From assembly GCF_008124885.1 (NCBI RefSeq), contig NZ_VNHX01000005.1, forward strand, positions 124,001 through 188,000: 64,000 bases of DNA. Direction: 5' to 3'. Below the pieces are notes generated by a model. It was not told where the DNA came from, searched no databases, and worked only from the letters and a program-made list of their open reading frames with translations. Source of the DNA: Sphingobacterium allocomposti. Lineage in GTDB: Bacteria; Bacteroidota; Bacteroidia; Sphingobacteriales; Sphingobacteriaceae. Each line of letters opens with the position of its first letter. The stretch's first letter is position 1. The translations under genes were made by a program, and so were the position numbers. This document shows, piece by piece, positions 34,847 through 43,844 of this stretch.

Positions 34847-34871
34847 AATTGTGAAAAGTGTAAGACACCTT
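34847..34871. repeat. second, isolated IS-end-like sequence
   Basis: AATTGTGAAAAGTGTAAGAC followed by ACCTT is an inverted, imperfect copy of the sequence at 34361-34386. No transposase gene adjoins it on the right, where mnmE ends at 34938. Confidence 0.5.
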
Positions 34872-34937
34872 ATATCTTAACACGGAAACACACCCTACAT
34901 GAAGATCAATAAACTAACAACAGTAGGAAGAAAAGAA

Positions 34938-36308
34938 TTACTTCCCGATACAGAACTTCGAAAAAATATTTTCCAATAAGTCGTCTGTCGTCACTGCTCC
35001 TGTTATCTCGCCCAGATGATGCAATGCCTGACGGATATCCATGGCTAGGAAGTCGGACGTCACGGGGTTATCAATACCATAGCGGACACGGTCTAAAGCG
35101 TCTAACGTCTTTTGAAGTGCTTCCACATGACGGATGTTGGTTACCATAACGTCGTCGGTATGAACGTTGGCAAGGTTGACCTGCCGTAGCAGCTCCTCTT
35201 TCAGGTCGTCGATACCGATCTGGCTTTTGGCCGAAATAAAAACGGGCTGCAGATTCGCATAGCCCATGCGTTCCGCCTCAGTCAGCAGGTCCGATTTGTT
35301 AACAAGCGTAACGAACGGGATGCCAAGTCCGCGTAGCTCGGCCAGCTGCTGTTCAACAGCTTCGATGGTATCTTGGGTAGGATCTAGCAGGTAGATGATC
35401 AGGCGGGCCTGTTTCATTTTCTCGCGCGTGCGCTCGACCCCTTTAGCTTCAATCACATCGGCGGTCTCCCGAATGCCGGCAGTATCAATAAAGCGGAAGG
35501 TTATACCTTGAATATTAATCTCATCTTCGATGGTGTCGCGTGTGGTTCCCGCAATATCGGATACAATGGCCCGTTCTTCGTTTAAGAGTGCGTTCAACAG
35601 TGTGGATTTACCAACGTTAGGCTTACCGGCAATGACGACGGGAACCCCATTTTTCAAAACGTTCCCCTGCTCAAACGAGTCTATCAACCGGCTTATCACC
35701 TGATGTATGTTCGTCACCAGGCTACGCAGCTGTTCCCGATTGGCGAATTCCACGTCCTCTTCGGCAAAGTCGAGCTCCAGCTCAATCAACGAAGCGAAGT
35801 GCACGAGATCCTCGCGAAGCTTCCTGAGCTGATTGGAAAATCCACCACGCATCTGTTGCATAGCAACCTGATGGGAGGCCGCCGAATTAGAGGCGATGAG
35901 GTCAGCAACAGCTTCAGCCTGGGATAGATCGAGACCTCCATTCAGGAAAGCCCGCAGCGTAAACTCGCCGGCGCGTGCTGCCCTCGCTCCTCTTTTTATC
36001 AGCAGGTTAATCAGCCGCCCGATGATATATTTGGAATTATGTGTCGATATTTCTACAACATCTTCCTTCGTATACGAGTTTGGCGCCTTAAATAAAGATA
36101 CCAAGACCTCATCAATTATCTCCGCTCCATCGCGGACTGTACCAAAATGTATGGTATGCGACGCCTGGGCGGCAAGGTCTTTTCCTTTGAAAACTTCGTT
36201 TGTAATGCGCAGCGCGTCCGGACCCGATAAGCGGATCACGGCAATAGCGCCATTCGTCCCTGAAGAGGTTGCCAGAGCCACAATTGTGTCCTGCGAAGTA
36301 AGTTCCAT
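34938..36308 (-). CDS. mnmE: tRNA modification GTPase MnmE
   Basis: MnmE (TrmE) works with MnmG to put the carboxymethylaminomethyl group on U34 of several tRNAs. The N-terminal folate-binding part starts DTIVALATSSGTNGAIAVIR. The inserted GTPase domain has the P-loop GKPNVGKST, DIAGTTRDT, DTAGIRE and NKSD. The C-terminal signature FCIGK with the essential Cys is intact. The frame is open further upstream, but the family starts 5-7 residues before DTIVALAT, so the ATG at 36308 is preferred. 36314 is the alternative. A -7 box ends only 10 nt before 36308, which suggests an almost leaderless mRNA. Confidence 0.95.
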   Translation of the reverse strand: MELTSQDTIVALATSSGTNGAIAVIRLSGPDALRITNEVFKGKDLAAQASHTIHFGTVRDGAEIIDEVLVSLFKAPNSYTKEDVVEISTHNSKYIIGRLINLLIKRGARAARAGEFTLRAFLNGGLDLSQAEAVADLIASNSAASHQVAMQQMRGGFSNQLRKLREDLVHFASLIELELDFAEEDVEFANREQLRSLVTNIHQVISRLIDSFEQGNVLKNGVPVVIAGKPNVGKSTLLNALLNEERAIVSDIAGTTRDTIEDEINIQGITFRFIDTAGIRETADVIEAKGVERTREKMKQARLIIYLLDPTQDTIEAVEQQLAELRGLGIPFVTLVNKSDLLTEAERMGYANLQPVFISAKSQIGIDDLKEELLRQVNLANVHTDDVMVTNIRHVEALQKTLDALDRVRYGIDNPVTSDFLAMDIRQALHHLGEITGAVTTDDLLENIFSKFCIGK

Positions 36309-36318
36309 TGACATAACG

Positions 36319-36326
36319 CAAAGGTA
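36319..36326 (-). promoter_or_regulatory. -7 box of mnmE
   Basis: TACCTTTG on the minus strand matches the -7 consensus. The predicted transcription start would fall at about 36312, inside or just before the first start codons. The -33 match is poor. Confidence 0.45.
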
Positions 36327-36401
36327 CGTTTTAGAATTGATTTCGGTTAAAACTTTATACATCGTATAGCCGTTCGTCTTATACACCAAAATGTAAAAGA
36401 G

Positions 36402-36935
36402 ATGGAAAAACGAATAGCTATTTTGACAGAAGAAGGATTCGAGGAAATTGAATTAACGTCGCCGAAACAGGCATTGGAAGAACACGGCTTCGAAGTCGAT
36501 ATCGTCTCCCCAAATAAAGCCGGGCGGATAAAATCGTGGAATCATACCGATTGGGGGACGGAATTTGATGTAGACAAACACGTGTCAGAAGCGGACGCCA
36601 ATCAGTATGCAGCCGTGATCTTACCGGGTGGGGTCATCAACCCCGACAAGTTGCGGATCAGCGAGGAAAGCATATCCTTTTTAAATGCTTTCGCTGATCA
36701 GCAGAAGCTAATAGCAGCAATATGTCATGGACCGCTCATCCTGACTGAAAACGGTTATGTAAAAGATAAAAGAATGACGTCCGTAAAGAACATCCGCACC
36801 GACCTCATCCATGCGGGCGCCCAATGGGAAGACAGCGAGGTCGTTCTCGATGGCCAGCTTATCACGAGCCGTACGCCTGACGACCTTCCGGCGTTCAATC
36901 GCGCCATCCTTTCATTTCTCAACGTTAACCAATAA
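36402..36935 (+). CDS. DJ-1/PfpI family protein (type 1 glutamine amidotransferase fold)
   Basis: A 177-residue cytosolic protein of the PfpI/YhbO group. The opening is RIAILTEEGFEEIELTSPKQ. The strand-turn VILPGGVINPDKLR and the nucleophile elbow AAICHGPL carry the catalytic Cys-His pair, with an upstream Glu (EEGFEEIE) as in the stress-related deglycase/protease family. It probably repairs or removes damaged proteins or metabolites (family knowledge, substrate uncertain). It is divergent from mnmE and followed by a hairpin. Confidence 0.93.
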   Translation: MEKRIAILTEEGFEEIELTSPKQALEEHGFEVDIVSPNKAGRIKSWNHTDWGTEFDVDKHVSEADANQYAAVILPGGVINPDKLRISEESISFLNAFADQQKLIAAICHGPLILTENGYVKDKRMTSVKNIRTDLIHAGAQWEDSEVVLDGQLITSRTPDDLPAFNRAILSFLNVNQ

Positions 36936-36947
36936 TAATGTCCGCTT

Positions 36948-36980
36948 TCCCGTGGCCCACACATGGCCACGGGAGTCTTT
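36948..36980 (+). terminator. terminator-like hairpin after the PfpI gene
   Basis: A perfect 9-bp GC-rich stem (CCCGTGGCC 36949-36957, GGCCACGGG 36965-36973) with a 7-nt loop lies 13 nt past the stop. Only a short, interrupted T-run follows. Confidence 0.6.
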
Positions 36981-37106
36981 CCATTTTAGCTGCGTATACC
37001 AATACACAGCGTGCTGTCGGAAACGCACGTTGTTAAGTTAATACGATGTTAATATTTTGTTTATATTTAAGACATACACTGGGTCTATATTTAAACGAAC
37101 AAGCAA

Positions 37107-39191
37107 GTGGCAAAGAAAAAGATGAATAAAAAATTTATCCCTAGGGATATCAGCTGGTTGAGCTTTAATGGACGTGTATTGCAGGAAGCTGCTGATGAAA
37201 GTGTTCCGCTGTCTGAGCGCATCAAATTCCTAGGTATATTTTCCAATAATATGGATGAGTTTTTCCGCGTACGGGTCGCAGGACTAAAGCGGGCGCTCGC
37301 ATTCAACGAAAAAGAGGCAAGAGAGATCTTTTTTGAGAAACCGCAGTCCATATTGGACGAACTGAATGAGCTGGTTATCAAACAGCAGAAGCAGTTTGAC
37401 AATACGTGGCTAAAGGTGCAGGAAGAAATGGCACGGCAAAAAGTTTATATTAAAACAGATGCCGAACTAAATAAAGAACAGCAGGCCTTCGTAAAACAGT
37501 ACTACGAAGAAGAAGTGGAATCAAATGTGATTCCTTTAATGTTGGACGATGCCCGTCCTATGCCTTATCTCCGGGACAAAAGCCTTTACCTCGGTATAGC
37601 GATGCGAAAGACAGACTGGGAGTACGAGACCCGCTTCGCGATAATCGAAAACCCGACGAGACGGAACGGCCGATTTCTCTTACTGCCCTCACCGAAGGGA
37701 GAGAAACATGTTATCCTGTTAGAGGATGTCATCAAGTTCAACCTGCCTTACATATTTTCGTATTTCGGCTTTGACACGTTTAAGGCACATGCATTTAAAA
37801 TTACAAAAGACGCGGAGTTCGATCTCGACAACGATATCAACACGTCGCTCGTCGAAAAAATCGAAAAAGGAATAAAAAACAGGCGAAAGGGAAAGCCCAC
37901 GCGTTTTGTATTCGACAAAGATATGGACTCCTCTCTTGTAGAATTCCTCATCAAAAAGCTGAATCTCACCAAGAAGGACAGTATCATCCCCGGACAGAAA
38001 ATACACAATTTCAAACATTTCATGGATTTTCCGAAGGTTTTCCGGTCGGAAAGCCGCCCGCAGGAGCGATCGTCATTCGATCACCCTGAATTTGCCGGTC
38101 GTCAGCGCATCAGCGATGTCCTCCTAAAAAAAGATATACTCCTGTCCTTCCCTTACCACAATTTTCATCCCATGATTGATCTGCTTCGCGAATCGGCCAT
38201 GGATCCTGACGTACGCTCAATACATATTACAATCTACCGGATGGCGGTAAACTCGAAAATAGCAAACGCCCTCGTCAATGCGGCCCGGAACGGAAAAGAA
38301 GTTGTTGTCATGCTGGAGCTGCGGGCACGATTCGACGAGGAACACAATCTCGAGTGGAAGGAACGATTTGAGATGGAGGGGGTTAAAGTCCTTATCGGCC
38401 TACCCAACAAAAAAGTCCATGCCAAGCTCTGCATCATCAAAAAAAGGGTTAATAACCGGACCGTACAATATGGCTTTGTCAGCACCGGAAATATCAACGA
38501 GAAAACCGCGAAAATCTACGGCGACTACTGCCTAATGACAAGCAACCGGACAGTTATGGCAGACATCAACAAGATTTTTGCAGCATTAAAAAAGCCAAAA
38601 CTCGATCTCTTTGAAAGCCTGAAGCCGTGTAAAAGCTTGTTGGTATGCCCTACCAATATGCGCTTGGCACTTCTTGAACATCTTGATAAAGAAATTGTAG
38701 AGGCACGCAGCGGGAGAAAGGCACATGTCATTATAAAGGTAAACTCGCTGAGTGATAAAATCCTGATACGTAAGCTTTACGACGCGGCCGAAGCAGGTGT
38801 TAAGATCGAAATGATCGTCCGCGGAATCTACTGCGCCGTCAACCATAAGAAGTTCAAAGTGCCGATCAGGGCCATAAGCATTGTTGATGAATATTTGGAA
38901 CACGCACGCGTCATGTATTTTTATGCCGCAGGAAAGGAAACCGTATATATTTCGTCCGCTGACTGGATGACGAGAAACCTTGATCACCGCGTCGAAGCGG
39001 CTGTGCGTATTATAAACAAAAAGATAAAAACCGAACTGATCGACATGCTGAATATTCAGCTAAGGGACAATGTGAAAGCCCGCGTCTTAAACAATGAACT
39101 GGATAATACCTACGTAAACAATAATAAATCGCCACACCGTTCGCAGGTCGAACTGTACAAATACCTACAAAAAAAGGTTAAACAGGAATAA
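37107..39191 (+). CDS. ppk1: polyphosphate kinase 1
   Basis: A 694-residue PPK1 that reversibly makes inorganic polyphosphate from ATP. The N-domain opens with PRDISWLSFNGRVLQEA and FLGIFSNNMDEFFRVRVAGL. The head domain follows. The two phospholipase-D-like C-domains contain the phospho-accepting H438 (NKKVHAKLCII) and the second conserved H599 (EYLEHARVMYFY), plus FVSTGNINEKTAKIYGD. The chosen start is GTG at 37107. An ATG at 37122 (MNKKFIPRD) is an equally good alternative. Confidence 0.96.
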   Translation: MAKKKMNKKFIPRDISWLSFNGRVLQEAADESVPLSERIKFLGIFSNNMDEFFRVRVAGLKRALAFNEKEAREIFFEKPQSILDELNELVIKQQKQFDNTWLKVQEEMARQKVYIKTDAELNKEQQAFVKQYYEEEVESNVIPLMLDDARPMPYLRDKSLYLGIAMRKTDWEYETRFAIIENPTRRNGRFLLLPSPKGEKHVILLEDVIKFNLPYIFSYFGFDTFKAHAFKITKDAEFDLDNDINTSLVEKIEKGIKNRRKGKPTRFVFDKDMDSSLVEFLIKKLNLTKKDSIIPGQKIHNFKHFMDFPKVFRSESRPQERSSFDHPEFAGRQRISDVLLKKDILLSFPYHNFHPMIDLLRESAMDPDVRSIHITIYRMAVNSKIANALVNAARNGKEVVVMLELRARFDEEHNLEWKERFEMEGVKVLIGLPNKKVHAKLCIIKKRVNNRTVQYGFVSTGNINEKTAKIYGDYCLMTSNRTVMADINKIFAALKKPKLDLFESLKPCKSLLVCPTNMRLALLEHLDKEIVEARSGRKAHVIIKVNSLSDKILIRKLYDAAEAGVKIEMIVRGIYCAVNHKKFKVPIRAISIVDEYLEHARVMYFYAAGKETVYISSADWMTRNLDHRVEAAVRIINKKIKTELIDMLNIQLRDNVKARVLNNELDNTYVNNNKSPHRSQVELYKYLQKKVKQE

Positions 39192-39318
39192 GCCGTGGCG
39201 CGTCAAAGGAAAACTACCTAGAAGTGTTAAGAGAATGTTAAAGAAAATTTTATAATCGTCTGTTGGCATTTCAATTGTCATATGAATGTGACAACAGAAA
39301 TAAAAAAACAAGACGTTT

Positions 39319-39705
39319 ATGAAAAGATGTATTAAAATTTTAGGTTTATTGGTGATCGCATTTTTGACGTTTAGTGCGTGCAGTGAAGACGATGATCCGG
39401 CAGATAACATTCTTTTTGCCGATCGGTACAAGGGTACAATCAGCTATTCAACAACCGACGATGATGAGGACGTGACCGCTGCGGAAGGAACGGTAACCGT
39501 GACTAAGGTTGGAAACCTATACAACTTTGCCTTTTCAAACGGCATTCCGAACATTAATGGAGTTGAGTTTGAACAACGTGGCGACAACTACTATTGGAAT
39601 ATCGGCGGCTCAGCAACCAGTTACATCAAGATCAACGCAGACGAGTTGTTTATTACGTACATTAGGGACGGAAAAACATGGTTTGCTGACTGCGACCGCG
39701 ACTAG
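39319..39705 (+). CDS. small lipoprotein of unknown function
   Basis: A 128-residue lipoprotein with lipobox FSAC (Cys21) followed by an acidic linker SEDDDPADN. The mature part is short and beta-rich (RYKGTISYSTTDDDEDVTAA, VTVTKVGNLYNFAFSN) and resembles a single beta-sandwich or lipocalin-like calycin. No family is recognised. It is monocistronic and followed by a strong terminator. Confidence 0.8.
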   Translation: MKRCIKILGLLVIAFLTFSACSEDDDPADNILFADRYKGTISYSTTDDDEDVTAAEGTVTVTKVGNLYNFAFSNGIPNINGVEFEQRGDNYYWNIGGSATSYIKINADELFITYIRDGKTWFADCDRD

Positions 39706-39732
39706 TTAATTGCTGTAAGTTTAGCTAGCTGA

Positions 39733-39760
39733 AGGCGTCTGTAAACCAGACGCCTTTTTT
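39733..39760 (+). terminator. Rho-independent terminator
   Basis: A 9-bp perfect stem (AGGCGTCTG/CAGACGCCT) with a 5-nt loop is followed by TTTTT. It lies 28 nt after the small lipoprotein gene. Confidence 0.9.
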
Positions 39761-39828
39761 ATTCAGCCATTGCGCACAATTACGGTTAACAATCTCGTCA
39801 GTTTTCCATTTTTATGATATCTTTAGCC

Positions 39829-40773
39829 ATGGATATCACCAAGCGCTTTCATCGTATTATTGCTATCTATTTTCAGCTTCAAGGTCGTTCTATTGTTAAA
39901 GCACAGGACCTCGCCCAACGTTTTGACGTAAGCGTGCGGACGATATACCGCGACATACGGGCCCTTGAGCAGGCCGGGATTCCCATCTATGGTGAAGCCG
40001 GAACTGGATATTCATTAACAGAAGGATACAAACTTCCACCCACAAGCTTCACGAAAGATGAAATCTTAAGCATTGCGGCGTCCGAAAAGCTGATGCAAAA
40101 ATTCGTCGATCCTGATCTGTTCCGACATTTCAGCACCGCAATCGACAAGGTGCGGTCTTATCTTCGTTACAGCGATAAAAACAACATTATGCACCTGGAA
40201 GACAACCTGGTTATGCAGCGTTCCTCCGCTATGTTTAACGAAGCGGTTCCCGATGCGCTGTCCGTCCTCTTCGAGAGCATTTCCTTACAGAAAATCGCCG
40301 AACTGACCTATCAAGCAATACACCGGAACGAACCCAACGAACGGCGGATCGAAGCTGTCGGCATATTCCACGAAGGGCATTTCTGGTATTTTATCGCCTA
40401 CTGTCACTTACGTGAGGATTATCGGCAGTTCCGCATAGACCGGATACAAAAAATTAAGCGGACCGACGACCCTTTCACGCGTAAGCACAAGCCACTGCAC
40501 TACTACCTTGACAAGAAAGCACCCGCCCCCACGACCAAGGTCCGCGTGCGCGTCAATAAGGATTTTGCACGATACCTGCAGTGGGACCGGATCTATTACG
40601 GATTTGTCAGTGAAGAAATAACAACTGACCATGTAGAAATGACCTTCCAATCGAAAAATGTGGAGAATGAGTTCGCGCGGTGGTACCTGATGTTCGCCGA
40701 CCAGGCCACCATACTTGAGCCGGAAGAATTAAAAGACCACGTTCGGAGCATCCTTACGGCTATCCAACTCTAA
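39829..40773 (+). CDS. HTH-WYL domain transcriptional regulator
   Basis: A regulator of the YafY/PafC-like group. The N-terminal helix-turn-helix (about 1-60) reads DITKRFHRIIAIYFQLQG, AQDLAQRFDVSVRTIYRD and IRALEQAGIPIYGEAGTGY. The WYL sensor domain (about 130-230) contains HEGHFWYFIAYCHLREDYRQ, then FRIDRIQKIK, followed by the WCX C-terminal extension. The ATG at 39829 is chosen over one five codons upstream because the HTH begins directly after it. The ligand and targets are unknown. It is unrelated to the GH43 gene that follows except by position. Confidence 0.92.
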   Translation: MDITKRFHRIIAIYFQLQGRSIVKAQDLAQRFDVSVRTIYRDIRALEQAGIPIYGEAGTGYSLTEGYKLPPTSFTKDEILSIAASEKLMQKFVDPDLFRHFSTAIDKVRSYLRYSDKNNIMHLEDNLVMQRSSAMFNEAVPDALSVLFESISLQKIAELTYQAIHRNEPNERRIEAVGIFHEGHFWYFIAYCHLREDYRQFRIDRIQKIKRTDDPFTRKHKPLHYYLDKKAPAPTTKVRVRVNKDFARYLQWDRIYYGFVSEEITTDHVEMTFQSKNVENEFARWYLMFADQATILEPEELKDHVRSILTAIQL

Positions 40774-40845
40774 GTCCATGGCGCTACATTTTTTTTATTT
40801 GCTAAAAGGATTTTATATATTTATAGCTGTCACTAACTCTTAGAT

Positions 40846-41802
40846 ATGAACAAGACAAAATCATTAGTAATGCTGGGCATGATGCTGGGCGCAACTGCGT
40901 TCGCACAGCAGAACCCCGTTTTTCCCGGGTGGTATGCCGATCCCGAAGGAATAGTCTATAACAACACGTACTGGGTATTTCCGACTTATTCAGCTCCTTA
41001 CGAACAACAGGTATTCTTCGACGCCTTTTCTTCAAAAGATCTAGCCAAATGGACAAAGCATACACGTATTATCGATACAGCTGAAGTAAAATGGGCTAAA
41101 AAGGCGATGTGGGCTCCCAGCGTTATCGAGAAAGACGGTAAATATTACCTGTTTTTCGGAGCGAACGACGTTCACGAGGGAGAAGTAGGCGGCATCGGTG
41201 TGTCGGTTGCCGACAAACCGGAAGGTCCCTATAAGGATCTGCTTGGCAAGCCTCTTATTAATGAGATTGTAAACGGGGCACAGCCCATCGACCAGTTTGT
41301 GTTTAAAGATAAGGACGGGCAATACTACATGTTCTACGGCGGGTGGCGTCACTGTAATGTGGTAAAGCTTAGCGACGACTTCAAAAGCCTGATCCCGTTC
41401 GAGGATGGCAACATCTATAAGGAGATCACGCCAGAAAATTATGTCGAAGGGCCATTCATGTTTATCCGCAACAACAAATATTACTTCATGTGGTCTGAAG
41501 GTGGTTGGGGCGGGCCCGATTATAAAGTGGCCTACGCCATTGCAGACAGCCCTTTCGGTCCGTTTAAACGTATAGGCACCATCCTGGAGCAGGATCCCGA
41601 AATTGCCACCGGTGCAGGGCATCACTCCGTTATCAAGGTGCCCAACGAAGATGTATACTACATCGTATACCATCGAAGACCGCTGGGAAAAAAGGGGGCA
41701 AACGAAAGGGAGACTTGTATCGACCGCATGACCTTCGATGAAAACGGGTTTATTAACCCCGTGAAAATGACGTTTGAAGGCGTAAAACATAAATTACGGT
41801 AA
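40846..41802 (+). CDS. exported GH43-family glycoside hydrolase
   Basis: A 318-residue enzyme with a signal peptide (ending TAFAQ, residue 21) and a single five-bladed GH43 propeller. The likely catalytic triad is visible: base D32 in PGWYADPEG, the Asp in AQPIDQFVF and the acid Glu in NYVEGPFMF. AMWAPSVIEKDGKYYLFF is the usual second-blade motif. Members release alpha-L-arabinose, beta-xylose or galactose residues. The exact sugar cannot be told. The gene is isolated from both SusC/D loci and may be expressed alone. Confidence 0.92.
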   Translation: MNKTKSLVMLGMMLGATAFAQQNPVFPGWYADPEGIVYNNTYWVFPTYSAPYEQQVFFDAFSSKDLAKWTKHTRIIDTAEVKWAKKAMWAPSVIEKDGKYYLFFGANDVHEGEVGGIGVSVADKPEGPYKDLLGKPLINEIVNGAQPIDQFVFKDKDGQYYMFYGGWRHCNVVKLSDDFKSLIPFEDGNIYKEITPENYVEGPFMFIRNNKYYFMWSEGGWGGPDYKVAYAIADSPFGPFKRIGTILEQDPEIATGAGHHSVIKVPNEDVYYIVYHRRPLGKKGANERETCIDRMTFDENGFINPVKMTFEGVKHKLR

Positions 41803-41830
41803 GTGTACAGGCACGCGATTTAAAATCAGG

Positions 41831-41867
41831 TTTGCCGCGCCAGCATGTCGAAATGTGGCGCGGCAAA
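41831..41867. terminator. GC-rich hairpin between GH43 and the DinB gene
   Basis: A 12-bp perfect stem (TTTGCCGCGCCA 41831-41842, TGGCGCGGCAAA 41856-41867) lies between the convergent GH43 and DinB-like genes. The A/T-rich ends on both sides would allow it to act in both directions. Confidence 0.6.
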
Positions 41868-41967
41868 ACAATTTAGCCTTCTACTCTACCGCCGGACGGC
41901 ATCGGGCTAAAGAATGACCTATCAAGGAGTTTTATAATAGGTCCGCTGAGGGTCCCCGAAAGACTGC

Positions 41968-42441
41968 CTAGTATCTGTCCCAAAAGAAAGGGGGCTCGAT
42001 GCCTAATGCCCGGAGGTAGACATACCCCTGCGCGCGGTGGTGAATTTCGTTGTCTATAAAATAGAGCAGGTTGCTATAGATCGGAAATTTATATTCACCG
42101 AAAAGATTATGCTCTTTATGGAAATCCTCCTCTGGAATCTGGTTATACAATGAGATAATTTTCGGTGTATCTTCGTCCCATCGCGCAAGAAGAGCCGCCT
42201 TGCTATTCAGACCCAGATCATGGTCGTACGGCTTTTCATCCTTTTGCACAATGCCACGTAATCCCGGTTCGGCTATGGACAACAATTCCATCACCAGCTC
42301 CGAAAACGGACGCATCCCTCCTATGGAAAATTCGAAAAGCTCTTTTTCCGGAAATTTTTCCAAGGTTCTTTTTGTTAAGGTACGGTGGCCCAACCAATGT
42401 TGCAGCAGCTCTTCTTTGGTTAAAATTACTGAATCTTTCAT
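41968..42441 (-). CDS. DinB-like (four-helix) protein
   Basis: A small DinB/YfiT-fold protein of about 157 residues from the ATG at 42441. An upstream start at 42474 would add 11 residues with no family match. The His residues likely to bind a metal are in LLQHWLGHRTL and in the C-terminal EIHHRAQGYVYLRALGIEP, ending FFWDRY, which is a common end for this group. It is probably a metal-dependent thiol transferase or damage-response protein (family knowledge, reaction unknown). It is followed by the bidirectional hairpin. Confidence 0.85.
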   Translation of the reverse strand: MKDSVILTKEELLQHWLGHRTLTKRTLEKFPEKELFEFSIGGMRPFSELVMELLSIAEPGLRGIVQKDEKPYDHDLGLNSKAALLARWDEDTPKIISLYNQIPEEDFHKEHNLFGEYKFPIYSNLLYFIDNEIHHRAQGYVYLRALGIEPPFFWDRY

Positions 42442-42626
42442 ATGACTAATATATAAGTGTTTCACAATGGTCATCCATGCTGAATGACAAGACCAAAATT
42501 ACACTTAACTCTGACAACAGTCTGTCAGTAATAAAACGCTGTTCCTTTTTTTTTCAGAAAATGTAAACCGCCACGTCTTCACCGCCGCATTACTTCCACC
42601 GAGCCGGGTCCGCCCACCGGCCCGCA

Positions 42627-43226
42627 TTACCAACGGATCTGCAGAGTCGCTTTGAATGTATTGCTGTTGCTGTTGGAAAACAACGTATGTCGATCGGGAA
42701 ATAGCGATAACAGCCGGTTTCTATAGCGATGAATAATCAAAGTTTCGCCCTGGGAAGCCACATAATGATTAATCCGGTTGCTTACCTCCACCGTAAGCAT
42801 CTTTTCGAACGCCCGCACTTTAATTTTCAGCGGATATCTCTCCATGGAGTTGTATCCATATTGAAGTGCATTGCCGACCAAAGGAAAGATCACCAAAGGA
42901 GGCACCATTTTGGTGCAGTCAACCGCAGGATCAAATCTGATAAATAAATCCTGCTTTTCACTGCCCTGATATAGGTCGAGATAGGCAGCAAGCAGATCAA
43001 GTTCCTTTCCGATGGAAATGACTGTATGCATATCAAGCGCAAGCATTTCCTTTAGAAAAGCGGTGTATTTCGTCAGGATATCCGGAGAATCACCTCCTTC
43101 TAAAACACGTTTTGCTAGATGCGTGTCCATTCGGGCTTCCAGAAAAGAAAGTTCGGCTTCCAGGCCGGCCTTCGCCATATCGACTTCTATTTTGCTACCG
43201 AAAATCTTATCTAAAAAGGCAGTCAT
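42627..43226 (-). CDS. degenerate LytS/YehU-type histidine kinase domain protein
   Basis: A 199-residue cytosolic protein that aligns with the kinase part of LytS-type sensors but lacks any sensor or membrane segment. ELSFLEARMDTHLAKRVLEG corresponds to the usual LSFLKAQINPHFLFN region, retaining the His but losing the Pro/Phe/Asn context. The N-box PLVGNALQYG has Gly in place of the catalytic Glu (ENA). The GxGxG loop is unrecognisable in ASQGETLIIHRYRNRL, although RLLSLFPDRHTLF keeps the family C-terminus. ATP binding and phosphotransfer are doubtful. It is 7 bp from the DUF502 gene and co-transcribed with it. Confidence 0.75.
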   Translation of the reverse strand: MTAFLDKIFGSKIEVDMAKAGLEAELSFLEARMDTHLAKRVLEGGDSPDILTKYTAFLKEMLALDMHTVISIGKELDLLAAYLDLYQGSEKQDLFIRFDPAVDCTKMVPPLVIFPLVGNALQYGYNSMERYPLKIKVRAFEKMLTVEVSNRINHYVASQGETLIIHRYRNRLLSLFPDRHTLFSNSNSNTFKATLQIRW

Positions 43227-43233
43227 AGCGAGA

Positions 43234-43830
43234 TTATTCCAGACCTGTAACGCCGCCCGACACGACCAGCTTCATTGCATCCGTAGCACTCATATTTAGC
43301 CGCACCACATTAGCCGCTTTTACAACGACTACCTGTCCGGCAACAGAATACGAATACGGGAAATAGACAATAACCTCATCTGGTAAGCCTATTTTTCCGA
43401 GGTCGCGCTGCGTGAGGAATCCTATTTTCTTTAAACCGGTCTCATTTACGACAACAAGCACCGGCTCGTTGAATTTTTTTGCATCTCCGACAAAAGCCTC
43501 CGTAAAATCTTTTATCGAAGAATAGAGCGTGTTAAACAGCGGAATCTTGTTGATAGTACGTTTAAGCCAGGCACGTATCGGCTCGGTGACCAAATTCGTA
43601 AAGGTCATGCCCACCAGAATGAGCATAATCAGCACCGTCAGAATACCTATGCCGGGAATATACAATGGATGACCGTGCTCGTCCTCGAGAAAATGTGTGG
43701 TGAGGTTCAACGCACTATCCATCGAGGCTACAGCCCATAAAATCAAAAAAACCGCTCCTGCAACAGGAACAACAACGAGCGCACCCTTAATTAAATAGTA
43801 CAACAGTCTCTGCGAAACTTTCTTCAACAT
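43234..43830 (-). CDS. DUF502 membrane protein
   Basis: A 198-residue integral membrane protein with two N-terminal transmembrane segments (about 10-35 and 58-80) and a soluble C-terminal part. Family marks are PLFNTLYSSIKDFTEAFVGD, GFLTQRDLGKIGLPDEVIVY and SATDAMKLVVSGG. DUF502 proteins are widespread and uncharacterised; some are linked to vacuole or plastid trafficking in plants. It lies between murF-alr (15 bp) and the degenerate kinase (7 bp), so the three form one minus-strand transcription unit. Confidence 0.92.
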   Translation of the reverse strand: MLKKVSQRLLYYLIKGALVVVPVAGAVFLILWAVASMDSALNLTTHFLEDEHGHPLYIPGIGILTVLIMLILVGMTFTNLVTEPIRAWLKRTINKIPLFNTLYSSIKDFTEAFVGDAKKFNEPVLVVVNETGLKKIGFLTQRDLGKIGLPDEVIVYFPYSYSVAGQVVVVKAANVVRLNMSATDAMKLVVSGGVTGLE

Positions 43831-43844
43831 GCTCTTCTTTAAAT

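Noticed and set aside
41831..41867. The strong hairpin as a small RNA gene.
   Set aside because: It lies between two convergent genes and is simpler to explain as a shared terminator.
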